Positions 46,856-56,327 of a stretch of DNA of 64,000 nucleotides are shown in pieces; position 1 is the stretch's first letter; each line of letters begins with the position of its first letter. The stretch lies in NCBI RefSeq assembly GCF_023721755.1, contig NZ_JAMDLH010000002.1, forward strand, positions 620,001 to 684,000, read 5' to 3'. The translations under genes were made by a program, and so were the position numbers. Origin of the DNA: Pleomorphomonas sp. NRK KF1. Lineage in GTDB: Bacteria > Pseudomonadota > Alphaproteobacteria > Rhizobiales > Pleomorphomonadaceae. The notes below the pieces were generated by a model. That model was not told where the DNA came from. It ran no database searches and worked only from the letters and a program-made list of their open reading frames with translations.

Positions 46856-47904
46856 CGTCCGTTGCCAGCCGGCTCAGCTTCCTCGATCGCTACCTCACCC
46901 TCTGGATCTTCGCCGCCATGGCGCTCGGCATCGCGCTTGGCTACGCCTTTCCGTCGATCGAGGCGCTGATCAACTCGGGAACGGTGGGCACCACCAATAT
47001 TCCCATCGCCGCCGGCCTGATCCTGATGATGTACCCGCCGTTTGCCAAGGTCCGCTACGAGGACCTGCCGAAGGTGTTCGCCGACCTCAAGGTGCTTGGG
47101 CTCTCCCTCGTGCAGAACTGGCTGATCGGGCCGGTGCTGATGTTCGCACTGGCGATCATCTTTCTCCCCGACAAACCCGAATACATGGTGGGCCTGATCC
47201 TGATCGGCTTGGCACGCTGCATCGCCATGGTGATCGTCTGGAACGAACTCGCCAAGGGCTCGACGGAATACGCAGCCGGCCTCGTCGCCTTCAACTCGAT
47301 CTTCCAGGTGCTGTTCTACTCGGTTTTCGCGTGGTTCTTCATCACCGTGCTGCCGCCGGTCTTCGGGTTGACGGGCTCGGAGGTGGACATCTCCATCGGC
47401 GAGATCGCCAAGAGCGTCTTCATCTATCTCGGCATACCCGCCATCGCCGGCGTGCTGACGCGGGTGGTGATGCTGCGCTTCGTCTCGAAAGACTGGTATC
47501 ACGGCCATTTCGTGCCGAAGATCGGACCGATCACCCTCGTCGCGCTACTCTTCACCATCGTCGTCATGTTCTCGCTGAAGGGCGAGCTGATCCTCACCAT
47601 CCCCGGCGACGTGGTGCGGATCGCGATCCCCTTGCTGATCTATTTCGTGGTGATGTTCGCGCTGAGCTTCATCCTGTCGCTGAAGGCCGGCACCGATTAT
47701 CCGCGCTGCACGACGCTGTGCTTCACGGCGGCCAGCAACAACTTCGAACTGGCAATCGCCGTAGCGGTGGCCGTCTATGGCATCAACTCCGGCGCCGCCT
47801 TCGCCGCCGTCATCGGCCCTCTGGTCGAGGTGCCGGTGATGATCGGCCTCGTCAATGTGGCACTATGGACGCGTCGCTTCTTCCCGGCCGAGAAGGCAGC
47901 CTGA
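46852..47904 (+). CDS. acr3: Arsenite efflux transporter, ACR3 family
   Basis: A 350-residue, about ten-span membrane carrier that exports arsenite using the proton-motive force. The conserved catalytic cysteine is Cys123 in [13 protein letters not shown]; the second key region is [20 protein letters not shown]. It is coupled by ATGA overlap to the arsenate reductase fusion and by a 1-bp gap to the next ArsC fusion, forming one arsenic operon. Confidence 0.95.
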   Translation: MTSVASRLSFLDRYLTLWIFAAMALGIALGYAFPSIEALINSGTVGTTNIPIAAGLILMMYPPFAKVRYEDLPKVFADLKVLGLSLVQNWLIGPVLMFALAIIFLPDKPEYMVGLILIGLARCIAMVIVWNELAKGSTEYAAGLVAFNSIFQVLFYSVFAWFFITVLPPVFGLTGSEVDISIGEIAKSVFIYLGIPAIAGVLTRVVMLRFVSKDWYHGHFVPKIGPITLVALLFTIVVMFSLKGELILTIPGDVVRIAIPLLIYFVVMFALSFILSLKAGTDYPRCTTLCFTAASNNFELAIAVAVAVYGINSGAAFAAVIGPLVEVPVMIGLVNVALWTRRFFPAEKAA

Positions 47905-47905
47905 C

Positions 47906-48733
47906 ATGGATGTCGTGATCTACCACAACCCCGGCTGCGGCACCTCGCGCAACACGCTGGCCCTGATCCGCCATGCCGGCATCGAGCCGCACGTGATCGA
48001 CTATCAGAAGTGTACGCCAAGCCGGGAATTGTTGCGCCAGCTGATCGGACGCATGGGCATGGCGGTGCGCGACGTGCTGCGAGTGAAGGGCACGCCCTAC
48101 GAGGAGCTGGGACTGGGCAGTCCGGCGCTCACCGACGAAGAGTTGCTCGACGCCATGATGGCCCACCCGATCCTGATCAACCGGCCGATCGTGGTGAGCC
48201 CTCGCGGGGTAAAGCTCTGCCGCCCCTCCGATACGGTTCTGGATCTTTTGCCGGAGGGACCGCTAGCCGATTTCGTCAAGGACGATGGCGAGCTCTGCCT
48301 GCGCGATGACGAGACGGCTGACCGGGACGCAGGGCTCGTGGCGGCACTCACGGCGGAAAACCTGCCGACCAGCGACCTCACCGAGCCCGGCCGGCGGTTT
48401 TTCATCTATCGCACACTCTCCAGTGAGATCGTCGGATATGCCGGCTACGAGATCTATGGGACGGACGCCTTCCTTCGCTCGCTTGTGGTGCTACCGGCCT
48501 GGCGCGGCAAGGGCACCGGCAAGGCCATCGTGTCGCGGCTTGCGCGCCGCGCATTCGACGAGGGTGGACGGGTGGCGTGGCTGATGACCACTTCGGCGGC
48601 CGACTACTTCGAGGCAATGGGGTTCAGGCGCGTCGAACGGACAGCCGTACCCGAGGCCATTCTCGGCACGCGGCAGGCCAAGGATCTGTGTCCGTCGTCG
48701 GCGGTCATACTGTCGAGGGCAATCAGGCTATAG
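47906..48733 (+). CDS. Glutaredoxin-type arsenate reductase (ArsC) fused to ArsN2-like acetyltransferase
   Basis: The 275-residue protein has an N-terminal ArsC domain (about 1-138) with active cysteine Cys11 in YHNPGCGTSRN, and arginines in the NRPIVVSPRGVKLCRP segment for arsenate binding. The C-terminal domain (about 140-275) is a GNAT acetyltransferase with the acetyl-CoA loop WRGKGTGKAIV and the ArsN2-type ending TTSAADYFEAMGFRRVERT. ArsN2 homologues are common in ars operons as separate genes; the fusion puts reduction and acetylation in one chain. The ATG at 47906 is used. The operon thus holds two unrelated arsenate reductases. Confidence 0.9.
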   Translation: MDVVIYHNPGCGTSRNTLALIRHAGIEPHVIDYQKCTPSRELLRQLIGRMGMAVRDVLRVKGTPYEELGLGSPALTDEELLDAMMAHPILINRPIVVSPRGVKLCRPSDTVLDLLPEGPLADFVKDDGELCLRDDETADRDAGLVAALTAENLPTSDLTEPGRRFFIYRTLSSEIVGYAGYEIYGTDAFLRSLVVLPAWRGKGTGKAIVSRLARRAFDEGGRVAWLMTTSAADYFEAMGFRRVERTAVPEAILGTRQAKDLCPSSAVILSRAIRL

Positions 48734-48751
48734 GCGGCCCGAGGCCGCCCA

Positions 48752-50983
48752 TCACGCGGCGAGCCGGCGCGCAACCAACTGATCGACCTCGTCGTCAGAC
48801 AGCATGCGTTCGACCAGCTGGACGCCCATGACCTGATCGTTGCACCAGACAACCTTGACGTCCAGCGGGCCAAGTGCCGGATGGATGACCCGACCTTCGG
48901 TGCCGGCCTTCATGCCGTCGATTTTCGCCAAGCGCATGCCGGAGCGCGAGGCATCGTGCAGACGAAGCGAGCGCTGAGCGCCATTGGCGAAGTCCACCGT
49001 CACCATGACGTCGGCCTGTTTGCGCGGGTGCCGGCGCTGGTCCATCAGATCATGGACCAGCGCGTCGACCTCGTGCTCCAGGCTCTGCACCTGACCGACA
49101 AGCGTGCCGCTCATGTCGGCCAGCTTCGCCGCCGCCTGTTCGGTCTGGGAGGCAAGCGTCGGCAGGCAGTTGAGGCTTGCGACCACGTCGTGATTGGCTG
49201 CCGTGGACCGGTCCAGGCTCTCGTTGATCTCCGAAGTTGCCGCGCTTTGCTGTTCCACCGCCCCGGCAATGGTCGTGCTCAGCGACGACATGGCTTCGAT
49301 CGATCCCGTGATCTCGTCGAGTGAAGACGCGACCTCCTGGGCGGCGGCCCGAATATCCTCGACCTGCCGCGTGATCTCGTCGGTGGCGCCCGCCGTCTGA
49401 TTGGCCAGTTGCTTGACCTCGGAGGCCACCACGGCAAATCCCTTGCCCGCCTCACCGGCGCGCGCCGCCTCGATGGTGGCGTTGAGGGCGAGAAGATTGG
49501 TCTGCTGGGCGATGGCCGAGATCAGCGTCGTGACCTGCCCGATCTTCTCCGATGCCTGGGTGAGCTTGCTGCCGAGCGCCCTGGCCGCCTCCGAGTAGGA
49601 CCTTGCCGTTGCCGCATCCTTGGCCGAGACGGCGGTCTGCTGGGATATCTCGGAGAGGGAAGCCGCGAGTTCGGTGACGGCGGAAACGACGCCGTTCATG
49701 TCCTTGTTGGTAAGGTCGAGGCGGCTCAGCGACGCGTCCAACTCACTGCGCGTCGTCGACGCGTTGGTGGCGACGGCATCGATGACCAGGCTAACGTTCT
49801 GGGCGAGGCCGTTGATGGCCGTCACAACCGAGTGAACCGAGACGCGAAGACGATCGGCGACGCCGGCCAGCGCGGCCCGTTTGTTCTGCAGGATCTCGCG
49901 CTGCCTCTCCTCGGAGTTGGCTTCGTTGAGTTTCTCGATGGTCCGGTCGCGAAAATAGGCGACGGCGCGCGCCAATTGACCGACTTCGTCGGTACGACCG
50001 GCCTCCACCAGCTCGGTTGATATGTCGGAGTCGCCAAGTTCCCGAATATGCCCGTCCAGACTGGATATGCTGCGGACGATCGAACGGGACAGGAGTACGG
50101 CTGCGGCGATAGCCAGGATGGCGATGCCGAGCGCGAGACCAAGCATGGTGGACATGCGCGCCCAGAAGCCTCCGACGCGCACTTCAAGCAGCTCGTCGAG
50201 TTGATCGGCCGATTGCCGCCAGTAGCCATCCGCCGCAACGACAAGCGCCTTGTTGGCCTCGGAAAGCCCTGAGACCTCGGCCTTGGCTCGCGCGGTGTCA
50301 TTCCGCAGCTCGGCGGCAACCTTGTTGGCAGTTTGCGAGAAGGCTTCGACGTTGCCGACAAAAGCCTTTGTCGGCCCGTCGAGCGCGGCGGCCACGGAAC
50401 CGGACGCATTGCTCTTCTTGGCAACCTCCACCGACGCCTTGATCGTGCTCATGTCGGTTTCGATCTGCCCGAGAAGCACGATGAAAGCGGCACGGGCCGC
50501 ATCATCGAGCTCATCCAGCGTCGACTGGTGGCGAGCCAGCATGTCCAGCTCGGCGGCGCGCGTGATCAGGTCGGGCAGACGCACCACCACCGTGTCCATG
50601 ACGTAGAAGCTGTCGAGGTCGGGGTCGAGAATCAGGTTGCTGTCGTTGCCCGCAGCCGTCGCCAGATCCCGGAACAACGATCCAACCTCGGCCGTGCTCC
50701 TGCCGGACAGCGAAAGCCGGCCGGCTGCATCACGGACGGATTCCGGATACTGCGGCGCGGTAAGCGACCTGGCTGCTTCAAGTATTGTCTCACTGTCGCC
50801 ATCGGGCTTCGACGCCCAGGAAATGACCGATGGCCACATCTGGCGAAGCCAATCGGTTCCAGCCAGTTCGGCATCGGCGAAAGCAATGTCTTTCTTGCTT
50901 TGCAGCACGAACAAGCCGGACATCAGTCCGAGAGGCAGAAGCAGCATGACAACGACGATGGCCAGTTTCCCACGAATGGACAT
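48752..50983 (-). CDS. Chemoreceptor with C-terminal PilZ (c-di-GMP-binding) domain
   Basis: A 743-residue protein. An N-terminal membrane segment (about 6-25), a long helical periplasmic region (about 26-280), a second membrane segment ([18 protein letters not shown]), HAMP, and a signalling domain with [20 protein letters not shown] are followed by a PilZ domain from about residue 650. The c-di-GMP motif is present as RRHPRK and DASRSGMRL (the R-x3-R and D-x-S-x2-G pattern). It could couple chemotaxis to c-di-GMP levels. Two AT-rich inverted repeats lie upstream of its start. Confidence 0.92.
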   Translation of the reverse strand: MSIRGKLAIVVVMLLLPLGLMSGLFVLQSKKDIAFADAELAGTDWLRQMWPSVISWASKPDGDSETILEAARSLTAPQYPESVRDAAGRLSLSGRSTAEVGSLFRDLATAAGNDSNLILDPDLDSFYVMDTVVVRLPDLITRAAELDMLARHQSTLDELDDAARAAFIVLLGQIETDMSTIKASVEVAKKSNASGSVAAALDGPTKAFVGNVEAFSQTANKVAAELRNDTARAKAEVSGLSEANKALVVAADGYWRQSADQLDELLEVRVGGFWARMSTMLGLALGIAILAIAAAVLLSRSIVRSISSLDGHIRELGDSDISTELVEAGRTDEVGQLARAVAYFRDRTIEKLNEANSEERQREILQNKRAALAGVADRLRVSVHSVVTAINGLAQNVSLVIDAVATNASTTRSELDASLSRLDLTNKDMNGVVSAVTELAASLSEISQQTAVSAKDAATARSYSEAARALGSKLTQASEKIGQVTTLISAIAQQTNLLALNATIEAARAGEAGKGFAVVASEVKQLANQTAGATDEITRQVEDIRAAAQEVASSLDEITGSIEAMSSLSTTIAGAVEQQSAATSEINESLDRSTAANHDVVASLNCLPTLASQTEQAAAKLADMSGTLVGQVQSLEHEVDALVHDLMDQRRHPRKQADVMVTVDFANGAQRSLRLHDASRSGMRLAKIDGMKAGTEGRVIHPALGPLDVKVVWCNDQVMGVQLVERMLSDDEVDQLVARRLAA

Positions 50984-51038
50984 TCGACCGCTCCGTCCCG
51001 CGTATTCGCCTCCTCATCTTCGTGCTAACAGCCCAATA

Positions 51039-51120
51039 TTTAGGCAACCACGCCTAAAATTGACCAACACAGCCGAAAACCGCCGAATACGACTCAAATT
51101 AACCAAGGTATATTTTGGTT
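51039..51120. promoter_or_regulatory. Inverted repeats upstream of the PilZ chemoreceptor
   Basis: TTTAGGC-N6-GCCTAAA (51039-51058) and AACCAA-N8-TTGGTT (51101-51120) are perfect inverted repeats in an AT-rich 200-base region just upstream of the chemoreceptor start. They are candidate regulator sites; the first could also form an RNA hairpin in the leader. Confidence 0.5.
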
Positions 51121-51271
51121 CAAAGTCGTTAATGCCGTATTTATTTCTCCTTTTCTGGCCACACCTCAATATATTGAATTCTGCATATCAAAAATCTCGA
51201 CGCTTGCTTTGAGCGAAGAACGACAACCGGGGGACTCAGGATACGACGAGCTTCGAGCGCCTCCACACCCC

Positions 51272-52492
51272 TCAACCGAGCAGCGCCAAGCCTACCCCGC
51301 CCAAGCCGGACAAGACGACGACCACCCACGGCGGCGCTTTCCACACAACGAGGGCAACAAAGCCGGCGGAGGCCAAGGCGAAGTCTCGCAGGTCGGAGAT
51401 AGCGCCCGTGAAAACGGGCGCGTACAGGGCCGCGCCAAGGATGCCGACGACGGCGGCATTGGCGCCTCGCATCAGCGATCGAGCGACAGATTTGCTGCGA
51501 AACTGATCCCAGAACGGCAGAACGCCGACGAGCACCAGAAAGCCCGGAAGAAAAAGCGCCAGCAGGGCCAAAACCGCGCCCAGAATACCGTGAGGCTCAG
51601 GGCCCAAGACCGCGCCGAGATAGGCGGCGAACGTGAAAAGTGGCCCTGGAACGGCTTGCGCGGCGCCGTAACCGGCAAGAAAGGCGTCCGGCGTCACCCA
51701 ACCGCTTTGCACGACCTCGGCGTCGAGAAGCGGCAATACGACGTGGCCACCGCCGAAGACCAGCGCGCCTGCCCGATAGAAACCGTCAAGAACGGCGAAG
51801 GTCTGCGCTTGGCCGGCCAACAACGGCAAGACGACCAACAAAGCGACGAAGATCACCATGGCGCCGCCGGCCGTCCATCTCGACACCGGTACGGCGAGGT
51901 GGCCGGCGACAGGCCCGGCCTGTCCGCCGCCGCCCGGAACCAAACCGGCCACTGCCCCCAGGCCGATCGCCGCCAACATGCCGACACTGCCCGGCGCGAA
52001 CGCCATCAAGACCACCGCAGCGATGGCGATCGTCGCGCGTTCACGGTCAGGGCAGAGGTTTCTTGCCATGCCCCAGACGGCCTGGGCCACGATGGCGACG
52101 GCGACGATCTTGAGGCCATGCAGGGCGCCATCGCCCGAGACGCCACCGATCGCAGGCGCTACCAGCGCGAAAGCCGTCAGGATCAGCGCCGACGGCAAGG
52201 TAAAGGCAAGAAAGGCGGCGAGCGCTCCGAGCCAGCCTGCCCGCATCATGCCGAGGGCGAAACCCACCTGACTTGAGGCAGGACCGGGCAGAAACTGGCA
52301 CAGCGCCACGAGATCGGCATAGGCATGATCGTCAAGCCAGCGCCGACGAACCACCAGCTCTTCCCGGAAATAACCCAGATGGGCGATGGGGCCGCCGAAG
52401 GAGGTGAGGCCCAGCTTGAGAAAGGCGAAGAAGACTTCCGAGGGCGTCCCGCGCTGCGCGCCTCCACTAGAACCGGCAACTTGCTCCGTCAT
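51272..52492 (-). CDS. chrA: Chromate transporter, ChrA family (long chain)
   Basis: A 406-residue inner-membrane protein made of two homologous six-span halves. Each half starts with the ChrA signature: KLGLTSFGGPIAHLGYFREE in the first and FGGGHVVLPLLDAEVV in the second; PGPASSQVGFALG and PGPLFTFAAYLG are the paired second motifs. It exports chromate. The ATG at 52492 with GAGGGGGCG upstream is preferred over one six codons earlier. No ChrB regulator is adjacent. Confidence 0.93.
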   Translation of the reverse strand: MTEQVAGSSGGAQRGTPSEVFFAFLKLGLTSFGGPIAHLGYFREELVVRRRWLDDHAYADLVALCQFLPGPASSQVGFALGMMRAGWLGALAAFLAFTLPSALILTAFALVAPAIGGVSGDGALHGLKIVAVAIVAQAVWGMARNLCPDRERATIAIAAVVLMAFAPGSVGMLAAIGLGAVAGLVPGGGGQAGPVAGHLAVPVSRWTAGGAMVIFVALLVVLPLLAGQAQTFAVLDGFYRAGALVFGGGHVVLPLLDAEVVQSGWVTPDAFLAGYGAAQAVPGPLFTFAAYLGAVLGPEPHGILGAVLALLALFLPGFLVLVGVLPFWDQFRSKSVARSLMRGANAAVVGILGAALYAPVFTGAISDLRDFALASAGFVALVVWKAPPWVVVVLSGLGGVGLALLG

Positions 52493-52616
52493 CGCCCCGC
52501 GCCCCCTCATTTCGGCATAGTGTCATGGTGACGGGAGATGACAAGCTCATGACGAGCTCTTCGCATGCGTTCCGTTCGTTGATGAGCGCGCCCCCAAAAA
52601 GTGACACATGAGAATA

Positions 52617-52648
52617 CGGCGATCAGCGCCGGTTTGCGCTGATCGCCG
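52617..52648. terminator. Perfect 13-bp hairpin between flotillin and chrA genes
   Basis: CGGCGATCAGCGC and GCGCTGATCGCCG flank a 6-nt loop, about 85 bases downstream of the flotillin stop codon and 125 bases upstream of chrA (both leftward). There is no U-tract on either strand; it could still stop transcription or stabilise the flotillin message. Confidence 0.55.
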
Positions 52649-52732
52649 CGAGACAGCCATATGAAGGCTACCCCTTGTTCCCTGCCGGGCAGCCGGAAGA
52701 CTGAAGGTCTCCGCAGCTAGCCGGATCCCGGA

Positions 52733-54427
52733 TCAGGACCTCGTGTTCTTGTCGGCCTCGGGCTTTACCGCCCTCTCGACCGAAGCCTCTAGGGAAGCGG
52801 CGAGCAAAGCCTGCGTGGGATCCGCGCCCTTGAAGCCGGCTTGAGCCAGGATTTCGTCCAGGATCGGCTTTTGCGCCGTGAAGCTCAACAACTGACCGGC
52901 CAGGTCGTTCATCGAGTTTCCACCCTGTTCGCCCGACCTGCCGCCGAGAGAACCGGGAAGCCCGCCGGTACTGAAGATCCGGATATCGGAGATCTTCTCG
53001 ATCGGCTTCATGGCCTCGGCGAGTGCCTGCGGCACGATCTCCACGCGCGCCTTCGCCAGCTCGAAATCGATGATGCTGGCGGCGAGCGCGTTGCGCGCCT
53101 CGTTCCTGGCCCGTTCGGCCCGCGCCTCGGCCTCACCGAGCTCGATGACACCGGCGGCGCGCACCTTGGCGGCTTCCGCCTCGGCATTCGCCTGAATCTT
53201 CAGAGCGGCGGCGAGGTTCTCGGCAGCCTCTCGTTCGGCCTCGGCCTTGACCGTTATGGCCGTCGCGGCCTGCTCGGCTTCTTGACGTGCGGCGATCACG
53301 GCGATGCGCTTGGCGCGCTCGGCGATCTCGACCTCGCGGGCCGTTGCCACCTGCTCCTCGGCCGTGATGGCCGCCGCCTTGGCCTCGTCGGCCCTGGCGC
53401 GCGCGGCCTGTTCTTCCTCCGTCTTCTGGGCAACGGCGATGGCGGCCTCGATGCGCGCCGTTTCCGTCACCTTGCGGGCCTCGGCCTCACGCTCGGCGAT
53501 GCCCCGCTCGGCCACGATGCGAGCGGACTCGCGGGCTTGGCGGGCCTCGGCGTCGCGCTCGGCAATGCCCCGCTCGGAATCCAGGCGGGCCGTCTCTTCG
53601 GCAAGTCGCGCCAGTTGCTCGGCCTTGGCGGCTTCGGCCCGCGTCTCGGCGGTCTTGTTGGCGATATCGCGCTCCTGCATCAGCTCGGCATCGCGCTGCT
53701 CGCGTTCGATCGTCAACCGCCTCAGCGCCGCCTCTCGATCCTTGGTCGCGATCTCGACTTCATTGTCGCGGACGATCTGGTTGCGCTCGCGCTTGCGCTC
53801 CTCGGTGATCTTGGTGAGAGCGGTGAGGCCCTCGGCATCGAAGCTGTTGTTCGGGTTGAAGTGCTTGATATCGGTCTGGTCGAGCCGCGTCAGCGACACC
53901 GATTCCAGCTCGAGGCCGTTCGACTGAAGGTCATGGGCAACGGCCGCCTGCACCGACTTCACGAACTCGGCGCGCTGCTCTTGCAGGTCGCGCAAGGTCA
54001 TCGTCGCCGCCACGGAACGCAGGCCGTCGACAAACTTGGCCTCGACCAGTGCCTTCAGAGCGTCGGCATCATTGGTACGATCGCCCAGGGTCTGTGCGGC
54101 AAGCGCGATGTTCTCGAAATCCGGCTTCACGCGGACATAGAACTCGGCGGTTATGTCGGCGCGCATACGGTCCTTGGTGATCATCGACTCATTTTCGGCG
54201 CGCTTCACCTCAAGACGCAGCGTGCTGAGCGAAACCCAGGAATAGGAGTGGAAGACCGGAAGAATGATGGAACCGCCATCAAGCACGACCTTCTTGCCGC
54301 CAAAGCCGGTACGGACATAAGCCTTGTCCCGCGTCGCCCGGATGTAGAGCGACGATATGATGATGCCGATGACGGCAACCGCCATGACGATGATGCTGGC
54401 GATGATGCCGAGAGAAATGAACCCCAT
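52733..54427 (-). CDS. Flotillin-like SPFH/band 7 membrane protein (YqiK type)
   Basis: A 564-residue flotillin. One N-terminal membrane segment (about residues 5-28) is followed by an SPFH domain (YVRTGFGGKKVVLDGGSIIL, VYVRVKPDFENIALAAQ) and a long Ala/Glu/Arg-rich coiled coil (about 215-465). The coil contains a tandem repeat of about 19-20 residues, ERGIAERDAEARQARESARI then ERGIAEREAEARKVTETARI. The C-terminal part (GGLPGSLGGRSGEQGG, then a short helix) is the usual oligomerisation end. It is the third gene of the PspA-YqiJ-like-flotillin operon, an arrangement tied to membrane-microdomain and envelope-stress functions. Confidence 0.92.
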   Translation of the reverse strand: MGFISLGIIASIIVMAVAVIGIIISSLYIRATRDKAYVRTGFGGKKVVLDGGSIILPVFHSYSWVSLSTLRLEVKRAENESMITKDRMRADITAEFYVRVKPDFENIALAAQTLGDRTNDADALKALVEAKFVDGLRSVAATMTLRDLQEQRAEFVKSVQAAVAHDLQSNGLELESVSLTRLDQTDIKHFNPNNSFDAEGLTALTKITEERKRERNQIVRDNEVEIATKDREAALRRLTIEREQRDAELMQERDIANKTAETRAEAAKAEQLARLAEETARLDSERGIAERDAEARQARESARIVAERGIAEREAEARKVTETARIEAAIAVAQKTEEEQAARARADEAKAAAITAEEQVATAREVEIAERAKRIAVIAARQEAEQAATAITVKAEAEREAAENLAAALKIQANAEAEAAKVRAAGVIELGEAEARAERARNEARNALAASIIDFELAKARVEIVPQALAEAMKPIEKISDIRIFSTGGLPGSLGGRSGEQGGNSMNDLAGQLLSFTAQKPILDEILAQAGFKGADPTQALLAASLEASVERAVKPEADKNTRS

Positions 54428-54429
54428 AG

Positions 54430-55080
54430 TCAGCCCCTGTTGATATCCACGTCGCTAAGTTCCTTTGGCGCCGGGATGGCCAGAAAGAGCCCGTCCGAAC
54501 CGTCCACGATAATGACGAGCTCTCCGGTCTCGATGACGTATCCCGGCGCGGCCTGCGCCCGCAGGGTGTGTATGTTGTCGTACGCGTCTTTCACGCGGAC
54601 GACGCCGGGCTGTCCCTGATCGAGTGGCCCGATGCTGACCGTGCCGATCAAACCGACAAGCCCGGTCTGGCTGACGGCGGATGTTTCGTCGCGGGGCATG
54701 ATCTTCGCCAAGCCGCGACTGAGCCATCGCGTGGTAGGAAGCGCCAGGACCAGAGCCACAGGACCGGCCGCCAAAGTGGGCAAAGGGGCAACAACGCTGC
54801 CGGCGATCGCTTGAAGGGCGAAGCCGAAAATGGCAAAGGCCGAGATCAGGAGGACGGCCAGAACCAGGATCGGCACCCCGCCGGCGTTGAGCCAGGACAT
54901 CCAGGCGCCAAGCAGCCCGGCGTCATGATCGCCGAGACCATGATAGCCAAGCCCGTCATCCAGCAGCCCGGAAGCCGAGACGCCCAGAAGCAGCGACACG
55001 AGCTCAACAAGCCCCAGACCGGCCACAACCAGAAGCGCCACCCAGAAGAGCTCCGTGCCGGGCTGGATGAACGTGTCCAT
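54430..55080 (-). CDS. YqiJ-like membrane protein with C-terminal OB fold
   Basis: A 216-residue protein with hydrophobic segments near residues 12-35, 65-90 and 98-118 and a C-terminal beta-rich domain (GLVGLIGTVSIGPLDQGQPG onward) that fits the NfeD/YqiJ OB fold. Such proteins partner flotillins. The ATG at 55080 overlaps the PspA-like stop (TGATG), and the flotillin gene starts 2 bp after its stop, so the three are tightly coupled. Confidence 0.87.
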   Translation of the reverse strand: MDTFIQPGTELFWVALLVVAGLGLVELVSLLLGVSASGLLDDGLGYHGLGDHDAGLLGAWMSWLNAGGVPILVLAVLLISAFAIFGFALQAIAGSVVAPLPTLAAGPVALVLALPTTRWLSRGLAKIMPRDETSAVSQTGLVGLIGTVSIGPLDQGQPGVVRVKDAYDNIHTLRAQAAPGYVIETGELVIIVDGSDGLFLAIPAPKELSDVDINRG

Positions 55081-56186
55081 CAACGCTGACCTTCGCGGAA
55101 GATCTTGAGACGCGCCTCGATGGCGTCCTCACGCTGCATCTTGCCCAGCTCCTCGACCTCCGCCGCGCCATGGACGGGCTTCGCGGGGACGCCGGTCACC
55201 CTCTCCACCGCCGCAAGCGCCGCTGCCAAGCGCTGATCGTTTCGCTGCGAGGGCGTCGCGGCAGGCGCCGTCTTCCTCTCGGCCCGCTCGGCGTCCTCAA
55301 GACGCTTCTTGGCGTCGGCGCGGGCTGAGGCAATGCTGCGCAAAGTGGCCTCGGCTTCGGCAATCTCGCTCGCGTTTTCGGCGATCGCTTTTTCGATGGC
55401 GTTGCGTTGCGCCTCCAGGTCGATCTGCACGCCCGTCGCCACACGCGCGAGATCCTCCCGCCCCTTGGCGAGGCCGGTCTTGATCTTTTCGTCAAGGTCG
55501 CGGATCTCGGCATCCAGATCCTCGGCCTTGGCTTTCAGACGATGACCGGAGGCCATCGCAACGCCCAGAACGGCGCGCGCTTCGTCCGTGATCTTGTCGA
55601 TCTCCCGCAGGGCCTGCTGGGCGACGGCGATCGGGTTGGAGTTCTCCGCCACGTCGACCGCGTTGTTGACCACCCCGGCGATGACACGCCCGAGGCGGGC
55701 CAGAATACCTTCATTGGACATCGTGACCTCTTTCTGGAATTGAGAGCCGGTCTGCACGCCGACGCGAATGGTGATCAGAGACCCGTCGAAACAGAGACGG
55801 GCCTCGGCGAAGTCGCTCCAACCATTGCGATAGCCGTTCACCGAATAGGAAACAGTGACCCGTCCGCAGATGGTGGCAACGCTCAAGCTGTCTGGACCTT
55901 TCAGCGAGAACAGCTTGCCGTCGAGGGGAATGTCGTCGACGGGCACCTCGGGCGAGCGCCTGCTCCGGTCGCGCAAAGCCAGGGTGACCATGCGTGCCGG
56001 CAAGCCGGTCTTGGCCCGGATTTCCTCATAGGCCTCCTCATGAAGCGCAACGAGGTTCGCACCCTTGGTTCCGTCGAGAATCTCCATGGCCCGCCGATAG
56101 GCATCGAGCGTTTCGTGAAGCGCCTCACGGCTTTCCAGAGACGGCGACAGCGTGAGAACCATCGCAAATTGCGGCTTGTCGACCAT
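55080..56186 (-). CDS. PspA/IM30-like protein with TnpB-like N-terminal extension
   Basis: The 368-residue frame has two parts. Residues 1-147 resemble the N-terminal part of TnpB (IS605/IS607 OrfB), with the features SREALHETLDAYRRAM, LVALHEEAYEEIRAKTGLPA, the self-contained ATICGRVTVSYSVNGY strand and ARLCFDGSLITIRVGV; no RuvC or zinc-finger part follows. From residue 156 (MSNEGILARLGRVIAGVVNN) a normal PspA/IM30 coiled-coil protein of 213 residues begins. The ATG at 56186 is chosen because a promoter ends about 7 nt before it (leaderless). An internal ATG at 55721 with AGAGG 5 nt upstream could produce PspA alone. PspA supports damaged membranes; the role of the extension is unknown. Confidence 0.75.
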   Translation of the reverse strand: MVDKPQFAMVLTLSPSLESREALHETLDAYRRAMEILDGTKGANLVALHEEAYEEIRAKTGLPARMVTLALRDRSRRSPEVPVDDIPLDGKLFSLKGPDSLSVATICGRVTVSYSVNGYRNGWSDFAEARLCFDGSLITIRVGVQTGSQFQKEVTMSNEGILARLGRVIAGVVNNAVDVAENSNPIAVAQQALREIDKITDEARAVLGVAMASGHRLKAKAEDLDAEIRDLDEKIKTGLAKGREDLARVATGVQIDLEAQRNAIEKAIAENASEIAEAEATLRSIASARADAKKRLEDAERAERKTAPAATPSQRNDQRLAAALAAVERVTGVPAKPVHGAAEVEELGKMQREDAIEARLKIFREGQR

Positions 56187-56193
56187 GCAAGAT

Positions 56194-56222
56194 ACTATAA
56201 GGCACTTCTTTGGTGCTTTCAA
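56194..56222 (-). promoter_or_regulatory. Promoter of the PspA-YqiJ-flotillin operon, leaderless start
   Basis: On the minus strand TTGAAA (56217-56222) and TATAGT (56194-56199) are exactly 17 bp apart. The expected transcription start falls at or within one base of the ATG at 56186, with no ribosome-binding site, indicating leaderless translation of the long form. Confidence 0.75.
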
Positions 56223-56327
56223 GGTTGTGCCGACAAAATTGATTCTGCAAAAGTTGAAATGGTTAGCAGGTTTGGAAAAAGGGTGGAGCGCATCCGTCGC
56301 TCCGCCGGCGCAGGAAACACGCCTGCC

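Noticed and set aside
55722-56186. Active TnpB transposon and guide RNA
   Set aside because: Only the N-terminal part is present; there is no RuvC or zinc-finger region, no TnpA, and no right-end element was found.
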